The translations under genes and the position numbers were made by a program. The notes below the pieces were generated by a model. It worked only from the letters and a program-made list of their open reading frames with translations, was not told the DNA's origin and made no database searches. From contig JYIP02000017.1 in NCBI GenBank assembly GCA_001051155.2, positions 187,231 to 251,230 of the forward strand: a DNA stretch of 64,000 nt. Direction: 5' to 3'. Positions 23,689 to 33,634 of this stretch are shown here, piece after piece; position 1 is the first letter of the stretch, and each line of letters begins with the position of its first letter. Source of the stretch: Chrysoporthe austroafricana. Lineage: Eukaryota > Ascomycota > Sordariomycetes > Diaporthales > Cryphonectriaceae.

Positions 23689-23811
23689 CAGTGGGCATAG
23701 CATTAACGGTGGGCAGAAGGTCATGTATTTACAGAAACCATTACAGTGGGCATAGCATTAACGGTGGGCAGAAGGCCATGTATTTACAGAAACCATTACA
23801 GTGGGCATTAT
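23689..23811 (+). repeat. 55-bp tandem repeat, about 2.2 copies
   Basis: A 55-base unit starting CAGTGGGCATAGCATTAACG is repeated head to tail with one T/C difference between the first two copies, then breaks off within a third. It lies just downstream of repeat copy A. Non-coding as far as can be seen. Confidence 0.9.
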
Positions 23812-24099
23812 GAGTACGTATTATCATTTGCGAAATTCCAGTGGCTGTTTTTGATAATAGTAACACTTGTAACATACGTTTCAGCTTTTGATACTGAGGC
23901 TCGGCGGGATAAGCCGTGAAGCCCTCGCAGATTAGTGGGTCTTGCTGCCTATCAGGGATTTGCATGCGCTATCAACGACACTTTATATGTTCTGATCAAG
24001 GATCTTAATGGGATTGCATAGCCTAGCGCCACTGACAGGCGGTTATTTAAGCACTGTCAATTGAACTTGAACCCCAAGATTTGGGTTTTTGGCAATGGC

Positions 24100-24260
24100 A
24101 TGCGTGGCGGCAGGTGAGTTCGGTAAGCATGGGTCGTTTTACTTTGTCGGCATTCCAAATGTGCTCCTGAACCCACCTCAGCGTAAGCCAATGTCGGAGG
24201 ATATGTAAAGAGGGTTTATAAAGAGTGCGGCCACATTCGGTGGCGGCGCTAAGCTTGAGC
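24100..24260 (+). repeat. diverged interspersed repeat, copy B
   Basis: Second copy of the element at 23485-23645, same orientation, with matching blocks in the same order and small length differences. Probably a remnant of a mobile element. Confidence 0.6.
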
Positions 24261-24917
24261 GGGTCTTTACCAAGTTAAACTATTAATGGGTCACTAGGGT
24301 TACAATACCGTCTTACTCTCGCCCTTGGGGGGTTGGCTGTCGGGCTGATCTCGGCACCTCGTTCCTAAGCATACGCTCTTTGGAAATGCGTGAACGCTCC
24401 TATATTCCATTGGTTAGCTGGCTTGATGGCTTGGAATGCGGAAGATCAAATAGACGGAACCAAAGCTTTATTACTTCCGTTGTTGCTCTGTTGGTTCGAA
24501 CTGAAGCTATCCTCCGAGCTCTCTGAACTTTGACGACTGGATTTCTCTTCAAAAAAGCTTGTATCCATTTCTTTCCACAGTGTCGGAGTTTTTCTATTAC
24601 AGGCGCCTCGGGATCATGATGTCTGCGTGATGCCGGAGCGAAATAAATGCTTCAGCATGAACGGGTAGCGGTACCGGGGGCCGCATATATAAAATAAGAG
24701 GTAGACGGAATAGGAAAAAAGGAAGGAAAATAGGTCTAGTATCCTTTTTACCTCTCCTCATTGTACGTCAGAGACGCAGGTTTGCATGTGAATATTAGAC
24801 AGACATTAAGACTACTCTCCGTAAGAGGCTAGAACGTGGCTGCTTACTTTTATACACATCAGAGCCGGATGCTCTCCCAGTGCCTGCGATTTGGGCTGCA
24901 ATTACCTGACCGCCAAT

Positions 24918-26607
24918 ATGTTCCAATCTGTCGGTCAGATTCCCTCGGCTCTCATAGAGGTCAGTGGATCAGCATTGTTTAGACTGCGCAACATGAAGCC
25001 ATCTGCTATATACTTCCCTTTTGATCGGTCGACTAGAACGATCAGGTTGCTGCGATTCAGCGGTGCCTCCACATGTCAAGATGTTTGTTGCATTCTGGAA
25101 GTCCATGATCTCGAGAGTGCCTTTAGCCTCGAATTTGTGGCCCTCTCCTACGTGTGGGGCAAGGACAGGCTTTGCAGAAAGATCAAAATCAACGATGTCT
25201 CTGTCTCCATTTGTGAGAATCTATATCAAGCACTTCACGTCTTGCGAGTGTCCAGCATCATGTTCACAGACGGCCCGTACCCGAACTTTGAGTGGCCCAC
25301 GACGTTCAGCCAGATTATTTCTGGATCGACGCGATTTGAATCAACCAAGACGACCTTCTCGAACGAGGCCACCAAGTCAACTTGATGAAGGAAATCTATT
25401 CTGGTGCAGCCTGTGTTATATCCTGGCTCGGCGCCGAATTCATAAACTCATCCTAGGCCATGGATTGGGCGCACAGCGAGACGAGGAATTACGATCCTGG
25501 GACAGGTCTGACACCATTTTATGTCCTCAACGAGTTGGACTACTGGCGAAGGATGTGGATCATACAGGAATTCATTCTTTCAAGATACGTGCTCCTTATC
25601 TGTGGAAGCAGGGCGACGTGATAGACCCCGGAGTCACAACCTCAGGGTCGGAACTCATTGGAACGTCTCTATCGTCTGAGAAAGAAAATGTGGGGATTCA
25701 GACGATCGCAGGCCTTCAATAACTCTCACGGCGTTAATTTTGAAACGAAGGCAGGGTTCTCCCTGATAGAGCTGCTACAGACATTCTTCTACCCGGAGTG
25801 CAGCGATGTTCGGGATCGTGTCTACGCTTTGTTGCCCCTTGTTTACGACACACCAGGAGATTCTCGCACCCAATCTCGCAGACTGTACTATCACCGTCGA
25901 GCAACTGTATTATCGAGTGCTGCATAACTGCAGAGGGCATCCGAAGTTCACTCTAGAAGGCTTGAGAGTCAGTCTCAGCAACGCCTTAGGTATTCATCGA
26001 GATAGGACGTTCTGGCGTCACGATATTGTTTATGCGACTACCGAGGGATGTGGCCCTCGTCGAATTCTGCAGAATCGACTTGTCTGCAATAGGGATTTTC
26101 GAAGGTTGTGGACAGAGTCATTCCTAGACTTGTTCTTCCACATGCTCTCCGTGGATGCCTCAGGCAAACAATTCTAGAAACCGGGACACATCGTATGACG
26201 AGACAGGCTTTACCCAAGACGCATTGATACGTGCCTTGAGTAATCAGCAAGTAAAGCAGAGGTTTTGCAATGCTTTCATCCAGAATGACCAGGACTTTCC
26301 ACGGCGGGAGGATCCAGATATGTCGGAGTGCTTTGAGCTACTCTTGGGGGGGCTATTGGGGCTCCTACGCACAAACTGGGATACTCAATCGGAAACCAGA
26401 GCACCTATAGCAAGCCCACCGTCGGCTGTAAGGTACGGAGGTAATATGTTGAGAAGCGGTGGTTCATCAATCGTAGGGGGGCTGGACCGGTCGGAGTCTA
26501 TGACCTATCGAAGCTCTGAAATGAGAGACCATTTCCAGCTAATTAACTGGACGTGGTCCTTAGTCTATGTTCTGCACGGCTTCGCACCAGGGATAGTGTT
26601 TGGATAA
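24918..26607 (+). pseudogene. HET-domain (heterokaryon incompatibility) pseudogene
   Basis: From an ATG at 24918 the text reads as a HET protein: IRLLRFSG, then FVALSYVWGKD, ICENLYQALHVLR, then in another frame DYFWIDAI-stop-INQDDLLERGHQV, KEIYSGAACVISWLGAE, YWRRMWIIQEF and DVRDRVYALLPLV. Disruptions include a frame switch near 25250-25300, TGA at 25337-25339 (where HET proteins have Cys before INQ), TAG at 25454-25456, adjacent TGA and TAG at 25619-25624, a frame switch near 25890 (YYRVLH continues in another frame), and another before 26200. No intron model removes these. HET proteins trigger cell death on non-self fusion; this copy cannot make one. The 3' limit is approximate. Confidence 0.85.
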
Positions 26608-26738
26608 TTACCAGAAATCTACTCCAGTCACGCTTGCGGTGAAGACGATCTGTGGTCATCCAAAGAGGGCTATATTCACTTTGTACGGCGGCTAATATAC
26701 ACCGGTTTCGCTATTTCCCTCGATCTATACGGCTCTTC

Positions 26739-28125
26739 TCACGCTGTCGTCGCGCTCACCATCGGAATGAAACTCTCGTTCACATACGTCGGGTTCCGCC
26801 ACTCGCTCCAGTCATGCGTCAACAAACCCCACGTCTCGTCATAATCCTGTATCCCACTCCGGATGTAATAACTCCCCGCGAGCACCCATATCATCCAGCC
26901 GGCGCTGTTCGTCGGCAGCCACTCGGCCAGGCACTGGGTGTACGGCTCCTCCCAGGTAGTCGCGTCCATGAGGAACCCCCACTCGGTCAAGACCACGGGG
27001 AAGTGGTTGTAGGCCGAGTCATTTGTGTTCATGGCCTCGAAGCCGTCGGTGAGCAGGGCGCTCTCGAGCGAGGAACAGTCGGTGGCGGAGTTATCGTAGT
27101 TGTGGATCTCGAGGACAATCTTGTCGGCGGGGAAGTCGGAGAAGGAGAACGTGCTGGTGCCGGGCGTCAGGGCTGTCTTCTCGACGACGGGCGTAAGGTA
27201 AGTGTCGTAGTCAAGGCCCGAGAGGAAGATAAGGGGGTCTGGGTTCGCATCGTTGATCGCTGCCGCGCCTTCTTTCACGTAGGTGTACCAGTATTCCCAG
27301 TTGTACGTCTCCTCATCCAGGGTGGTGTTGTCGGCGGGCTCGCGTGGTTCGTTGCGGAGGGACATGGACGTGAGAGCGGTCCATGATTTGCCCTGGCGTT
27401 TGAAGTCAGTCAGGGCATTGAAGGGGACGAAGAGATAGGGAAGAAACGCCTACGTGGTCAGCCATGTACGCGATACCGCGTGTCCAGTTCGCGATGGAGA
27501 AATACGTGTCTCCCCACCAAGCATTGCCGTCGGTCTCGCTGCAGCACCACTCGCCCTTCGAGATGTGGTTGTCTAAATGCACATAGATCTCATTCGCGGC
27601 ACACTCCTCGGCGATGGCGTCGAAAATCTACACCCACATCGTCAATGTTAGCCACAGGCTCTTCACCTCGAGCCCCGTCTCCTCCGCCGCGCCTTGGTGT
27701 AGTCATCCTGCATGACCTACCTCCAGCCTAGTAATATTCGCCGAGAAAGACGGGTTGGCCGCCAGCACCTCCTCATACACCGCCGTGCCGTTTGTCTCGC
27801 CAAGGGCCTCGACGAACGCCGTCGAGATGGGCACATCCACGCCGCCGTTCTCGTAGATCTGGTCGATGAGCTCGATCGCGTACGTCAGCCGGATGACGTT
27901 CATGCCGGCCTCCTTGAGCTTCGCCACAATGTTGGCGACGGATTGGTACTGCAAGCCTTCCGGGATCATGACGTCCGCTGCCCCGGGCCAGTTCGCGCCG
28001 GCGTACTTCACGGTGTTGCCGGAAGCGTCGAGAATGGAGGCGCCCGACGTCGTGAAGGGGCCATTGGGCCAGGACGCGGCCGTGGCCAGGCCGAGAAGGC
28101 CAGACAATGAAAGGAGATTCTTCAT
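26739..28125 (-). CDS. secreted glycoside hydrolase family 5 (cellulase-type) enzyme
   Basis: Exons 28125-27721, 27627-27454 and 27392-26739, with introns of 93 and 61 nt, give 410 residues. A signal peptide (MKNLLSLSGLLGLATAA) leads into a (beta/alpha)8-barrel sequence: YAGANWPGAADVMIPEG, GMNVIRLTYAIE, IYVHLDNHISKGEWCC, then the acid/base region MSLRNEPREP with its Asn-Glu-Pro triplet, an H-N-Y segment, and the nucleophile region VLTEWGF, with a C-terminal WMIWVLAG strand. This order is that of GH5 beta-glycanases. The exact substrate cannot be read; related fungal enzymes act on beta-glucan or mannan chains in plant or fungal walls. It is secreted outside the cell. Both catalytic Glu are present and the gene looks intact. 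Confidence 0.9.
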
Positions 28126-29120
28126 CCTGACCTTGGGTGCCCTTGGAGGTAATGTCTTGAAGCGATAGGGATGAGCGGGCCCAGCGTGCCTTGCAGAGAC
28201 GATCGGCCGGCGGGCCCCTCGTCTTCTTAAAGTTCAGGTGATTGTTACATCCTTGACTATGTCGCTACCCAAGTCGCGCCACCAACCGCGAAGAAGGCTA
28301 TCGTCACCGGCAACCCTCGGTGGCCCAATGCTACCACAGATGTCGACGTGACTGGTCGAGGGGAGTCGGATTGGGCCGAGCTGATCGACATAGCACAGGA
28401 ACCGACCCAGATTGTCGAGATTCTTCCTGCAATGAGCTGCACGCGCTTCAGAAGCTCCAGCGTGCGTGCCCCCACTGCCAGGACGCGATCCGGGGATGTG
28501 GTGCCGGCTGTGGTGGGGAGCACGGAGCCATCAGGTGGTGGTGATATCGCGCCGGCTCCTGTATCCCCGAGGCAATTATGGAGCCGCTGGCTTAAGCTTC
28601 CGACCTATACCGACCGATAGCTAGGGCGTAACTCCCACAGAGGATAAGGGCTCGAGAGCCGTTCCATCAATACACCAAGCGCTTCGGGTCAAGTGACCAC
28701 TAGCCCCGTAAGCGTCGTCGTCAAGCTCAGGGGCCACCGGCATCATCCAAGAGTCTACGGCAAGGATTCCCCACAGCCTCCCCTTGTCGAGGCCGGACAG
28801 GGGATCCGGATGTGGCTGGCCTCGTGACGGTTGGATGGTGGATATCCTCGGCATTGGTTTCCCCCTAGGTACCGCTGGTCCTGCATGCGTCCGTGTGGAG
28901 TCTTGCATGGTGACCCGACTGGAGCGCAAGTGAAGGTTCTCCCGGACAGGCAGGACAATGTGGACTTGATGTATTGCTATGCTTTCGTCAGTCTTGGGAG
29001 CGAGGCGGTGCCCACGCCGTTGTCCTCCGGCCTGCTCGGTCGGAGCTGCTCGGCAGCGGTGCTCACCACCAAACGGCATCAGCTGCGCGAGACTGGCGTA
29101 GGCGGGCCGGATGGCCTCGT
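28126..29120. other. intergenic, GH5 promoter side
   Basis: About 1 kb between the P450 3' end and the GH5 start, both minus. Some frames of 70-150 codons are open on both strands in this GC-rich DNA, but none shows a domain. It should include the GH5 promoter and the P450 terminator. Confidence 0.5.
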
Positions 29121-30887
29121 TCAGATCTCCTGTCTCCTCCTAAAATCAACCATCACGCCCTCCTTCCAACTCGTGAAGGTATCGACCAGCTGCATCTCAT
29201 CCCTCCTGTCCCGGCCCCACACCGCACCACTCTTCCCGCCCTCAGCCGGATCGGCTATGCCCACCGCCTGCCTCACATCATACAGCCACAGCGTGCGTGC
29301 CAGCGCCGTCGTCATCTCGACATACGCGAGCCCCTTCCCGATGCACCCCCTGGGCCCGATGCTGAACGGGCAGAAGGCCCCCTGCGCAGCCGCCACGTCC
29401 GCCTCGCCCACCACGCCGCCCGACGGCAGCTTGGAGCCGGCGGCCCACCTCTCCGGGACGTAGCGGAACGGCTCCGGGAAGTAGGCGGCGTTGTGGTGGA
29501 TCGCGTAGTGCGGGACGCCGACCACGGTCCCCTCGGGCACGTGCACGCCGTCGACGGTCATGCCGCCCGCGAGGACCTCGCGCGGGACGATGCCGCCGAC
29601 GGACGGGGACATGCGCATCGCCTCGTCGATGCAGGCGCGCAGGTACGCGCAGCCGCTGAGCGCCGCGCCCTGCCTGATCTCCTCGACATCGGCGAACCTC
29701 TGCCTGACCTCGGCCACGACCTTGTGCAGGGCGCCCGGGGCCCGGACGAGGTAGAACAGGGTCGCGGCCAGGGCCGTCGACGTGGTGTCGCTGCCCGCGA
29801 TGATGAGCAGGTTCGACTCCCCCCACAGCTCCGGGGTCGAGAAGCCGTGGCCCGTCTCGGGGTCGCGCGCCTTGAGCAGGTGGTAGAAGAAGTCGCGGCG
29901 GTCGGTCTCGTCCCCCAGCTTCGTGCGCTCCGTCAACTGGGCGCGGCTGTAGGCCATGTACCGCGCGCGCCCGGCGGCGATGTTGGGGAACAGGAGGCGG
30001 TCGAGGGAGAGGGTGTTGAGGATAGGCATCGTTCCACACTGCACGCGACACATGGTCAGCCCCTGCTGCTCTGGATCCAGCAAGACGGGGGAGAAGGGTG
30101 CAACAGGAAGAGCCCGGGGGAGTTGGGGGGGGGGGCGGGGGGCGCTTACGATCAGATGCCTATGCGCCGCGGTGCTGACCAGATCGATGGCGAAGCGGTT
30201 GTCCTCCCTCTCCAGCATGTGGAATGCCTTGCCAAAACACAGATCCCCGAGGATGTCCATGCTCAGCCAGCTGAACCAGTCGCTCATGCACTTCGGGCTC
30301 GTCCAGCCCTTGTCCCCGACGCGCAGCCCAGCCCCGATGCCGTCGCAGAACGTCCGGATGTTGGCCAGGATGTACCTCTCCATCTCCTTGATGGCGCCGT
30401 CGCTGAAGGCGTGTGCCATGACCCGCCTCTTCCGCGCGTGCAGCTGCCTGTCGCGGCAGTTGTGCGTGTTGGGGGCGGGGTGGACGAAGGCATCGTAGAA
30501 CTGGGCCTTGCGCACGTTGGACTTGAAGCCGTAGATGTCCTTGAGCGCGGACGAGGTGTTGAAGGAGAGGCTGTTGGGCCCGAAGCGGACCACGGGGCCA
30601 TACCGCTGGTGCAGGCGCCAGAGCTCGAGGTGTCGGTCGCCGCGGTACGAGTGCCAGAGCTGGTGCAGGTCGGTGATCCTCGCGAGGAGGGGCCCAGGGT
30701 GGGAGGAGAGCGGGTGCAGGAAGAGCCGGTAGACAACCACGACAGCTGCCTGTCGGACATCGTCAGTAACTATTGCTTCTCCCCCAGATCCCCGGGGGAG
30801 ATCGGGACTTACATAGAGCACGCCGGCAGAGGCGACCAGGCCCAGCCACGAGAGAAGTGAAAGCAGGAAGAGGGCGATATCAGCCAT
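29121..30887 (-). CDS. cytochrome P450 monooxygenase
   Basis: Exons 30887-30813, 30749-30150 and 30038-29121 (introns 63 and 111 nt, both without in-frame stops) give 530 residues. An N-terminal membrane anchor (MADIALFLLSLLSWLGLV) is followed by the PGPLLARITDLHQLWHSYRG region, RYGPVVRFGPNSLSF, the I-helix AGSDTTS, an E-x-x-R in DEAMR, PERW, and the heme-binding loop FSIGPRGCIGKG with the cysteine ligand. It should sit in the endoplasmic reticulum and work with a P450 reductase. The substrate is unknown. The start at 30887 is chosen because the anchor begins there; the frame is open further upstream without support. No polyketide, peptide or terpene synthase is adjacent, so cluster membership is not shown. 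Confidence 0.92.
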   Translation of the reverse strand: MADIALFLLSLLSWLGLVASAGVLYVSPDLPRGSGGEAIVTDDVRQAAVVVVYRLFLHPLSSHPGPLLARITDLHQLWHSYRGDRHLELWRLHQRYGPVVRFGPNSLSFNTSSALKDIYGFKSNVRKAQFYDAFVHPAPNTHNCRDRQLHARKRRVMAHAFSDGAIKEMERYILANIRTFCDGIGAGLRVGDKGWTSPKCMSDWFSWLSMDILGDLCFGKAFHMLEREDNRFAIDLVSTAAHRHLIVSAPRPPPQLPRALPVAPFSPVLLDPEQQGLTMCRVQCGTMPILNTLSLDRLLFPNIAAGRARYMAYSRAQLTERTKLGDETDRRDFFYHLLKARDPETGHGFSTPELWGESNLLIIAGSDTTSTALAATLFYLVRAPGALHKVVAEVRQRFADVEEIRQGAALSGCAYLRACIDEAMRMSPSVGGIVPREVLAGGMTVDGVHVPEGTVVGVPHYAIHHNAAYFPEPFRYVPERWAAGSKLPSGGVVGEADVAAAQGAFCPFSIGPRGCIGKGLAYVEMTTALARTLWLYDVRQAVGIADPAEGGKSGAVWGRDRRDEMQLVDTFTSWKEGVMVDFRRRQEI

Positions 30888-33634
30888 GTTGGCTCGCATA
30901 TACGGTTCAGGCTGCCAGTAATTAGTACCTTTGATTCCGCGAGGGGAGTAATCGATCACCAGCTGAAGCTCGAGCAGAGAGGCCCGCGAGGAGAGACGAC
31001 ATCATCGCAAGCCGTAGCTCCCGGGGACCACGTCCCCTTTTGCTTTGTCTGAAGTCTCGACTCTTGACCGGCGGCTCGGCTGGACGCGGGACAAGCGACC
31101 ATGCGCCATCGTCTTACTACTCATCCAGACGATGTGATTACCGATCACCGCTAGGACTTGGCCCCATCCCGTCCCACTCGGGCTTCCTACACATTGACAC
31201 CACCAGGGCACGCGGGTCTCCCTGACGTTGCCCCTTGGTGAGGCCGATTGCGAGATGGCGGCATTCATCCACCTCCGGCCAGCTGCGTATGGTTCCTCAG
31301 CTGCGGTCTGCGGCCTCGGCTCCCCGAGACGAGACCAGCTGGCGGCTTAGAGCGAATGCCAGGCCGGGGCACTTGCTATGAACTCCACGTCGACGTTGTG
31401 CTAGTCTCGTGGATCTGGGTGGGTATCCGCGGGAGATCTGGAGACGTCCCGGGGATGATCCACCCAGCTTTCCCCACGGGGCTAAGCAGCGGTCTGCAAG
31501 GGAACATCCCGACATCGACGACGCCGGGTATGGTTGCCGACCAATCTCACCTTTCTTTTCTTGTTATGTGCTTGGGATACTTTCTCGGGAGCATTCGAAC
31601 ACCCGTGTCGAGGAATGCATATAAGGTCTGTTTCAGTCACACTGAATTCCACCGTAGAGGCGGTTGTCGTCGAAATCCAAGGCATGCAGCCCCGCAGACA
31701 AGCCAACCAGACCTACCACGTAGCCGTTCATCTGCGACCTCGTCGACCCATGACAGTCATAAAACACCCGGATCGAATCCACAGGCAGCTGGCTGCCCTC
31801 GCAAGAAGAACGGAAGCCACACATCGTCATGCCAATTCGCTGCGAGCCTGACAACAAGCCTGCGGCAACAACCAGTCACCTTCGGTGCAAACGGTGAGGG
31901 CCGCAACCAAGCACGGGCACCATGTCCAGACAAGGGCTGTCTTGTCAGGCGAACGCGATCGAGTCGTATGCCCTGCACCGCCGTCATGATTGTGCTGTAG
32001 CTTCACAACCAGGATACATATAGTACCTGCAAGTATTTTTTATCGACCTCCAAGTATCACATGGCACGCAGCAATCCGGCCACATAGGTACTATTCACAT
32101 CACAACTTCAAGGCACACGACATCAGGAAAACTGCAATAATTTTAGTCTCCCCCCAACCCCCCCCCCAAAAAAAAAGTCCTCACACGATGAACTCATCGC
32201 TAGAGTGCCCTCATCCCACACCGCTGCCTTGCACGAGGGTCACGATGAGTCCCCTGCGGGATTACATCGCGCCGGCAGCCCATCAGTTGGTCTTGCAAGT
32301 GCTGCACCGCTCATGTGCAGGATGTGCCGTGGTGCCCTGACCCGTACACTCCTTGACTTCGTCACCCAAGGCATTCCAGCATGTTGAGCCCCAGCAGCAT
32401 TGCCAGCCCATGGTTGCAGCGATACCGACAACAACGTTTTCGGTGGGGCTTGCGGAGGGGTCGTATGCTGAGCAGCTCTATCTTCCGCGTAGAACTGTGC
32501 GCGCTCGTGTTGTTGTTTGGATACTTGTTACATGAGGGCGGGATTGTCAGCCTATCAATATTATGATTCCTTGATATGCTACTCATAAAAGATTATTAGG
32601 TCCCAAGAGGGCCCCTAGGATAGTCTCACTTGCTTCTTGCCTCTTGCCTCGTGCAGACGGGCAATTAATGGTGCGAATGATGCTCGTTTTGTATCTGCTG
32701 GTTGGAGTATGAGGTTGGAAACAGTGGTTTGAGTTCTCAAAGGGTCGATTGGTGCTGTTGGAAGTTGGTGAAGACAGGAAAGCAATGAAATCTCTAGCAC
32801 CGTAAGCGCGGCACTCTTATATAGTTGTTTAACGACGGCGGGATGAATCACACTGCCTCTCTCAAGAGGCATGCTGTTACTGTACTGTACTACCATGTTG
32901 TCAAGATCAAGTCAGTTCCTCCCTGCCGACTCATAACCAAGAAGTACTTTTCACTAGACTCGGCGGAGGGCGGTGGATGCTAAGCGACTCGTGACTGGTG
33001 AGGAGACAGAAACGAAGCCTCTGTCGTGACAGGACCCTGAGAACTGAAATTGTGACTGGGGTAAAGAACAGACGCTCACCTGCATTGCAGACCTCCGTCA
33101 TCATCTTATTATTATGTCTAGCACGTGAAGACCCGAGTGGCCAGACGATCAACATGAACCCCTCGATAGTACGGCACCGCCTCGTCTCTCTCAACTACGG
33201 GACATCAATGACGTACAGTCTGGGGTACGGATGCAGGAGACCTCCTCGGTTCCTTATATCCTTCCCCTCATATCCGGCTGCGGGCCGCTGCATGATGTGA
33301 GATCAGACGCGATCACAGTAACCAGCAATGCAATCCTCCAGGGACTCGCAAAGAAGGTCGTTGCAGGCTAAGCCACGGCAGATCATGATCCGTGCCATGG
33401 CTTCCATGCATCGAGGCCATACAGTTACCGGAAGATCAACATGGTCTTTGATGGATATGCTACAAAAGCACAAAAAGAGAACCGTTATTACCACCCTCCC
33501 ACATCCCTTTCCCATATTGTCGAATAAAGTCATTATACGTAACGCATTCCGCCATGCATTGTAAGGGGGAAGAAAATAGAACCCAAAGGTCCAGCTACTC
33601 TCTGCCCCGCCCATTAAGCACCTATCTCTCGTAG
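30888..33634. other. 2.7-kb spacer, no gene seen
   Basis: Between the P450 start and the cwh43 3' end. A plus-strand frame of about 250 codons (31248-32000) has no domain, and its composition looks like chance openness in GC-rich DNA. A C-run followed by an A-run lies at about 32153-32177. The part next to 30888 should contain the P450 promoter. Confidence 0.5.

Larger units (their letters stand above)
22313..24917. other. gene-poor, repeat-bearing spacer
   Basis: 2.6 kb of T/A-rich sequence between the NACHT-WD40 gene and the HET pseudogene. It holds a perfect 28-bp palindrome, a 55-bp tandem repeat and two diverged copies of a roughly 160-bp element (listed separately). A minus-strand frame at 22771-22487 looks hydrophobic, but I recognise no family. 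No intact gene is seen. Confidence 0.6.

Noticed and set aside
26652..27386. 244-codon open frame on the plus strand
   Set aside because: Antisense to the last GH5 exon; no domain and no splice support.
28974..30860. 628-codon open frame on the plus strand
   Set aside because: Antisense to the GC-rich P450 gene, whose catalytic motifs are on the minus strand; the plus-strand text has no domain.
14551..30887. secondary-metabolite gene cluster (methyltransferase, regulator, P450)
   Set aside because: No polyketide synthase, peptide synthetase, terpene synthase or prenyltransferase is visible, and unrelated immune-type genes lie between the members.
31248..32000. 250-codon plus-strand frame upstream of the P450
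   Set aside because: No domain, no signal peptide, biased composition; other frames in the same DNA are equally open.
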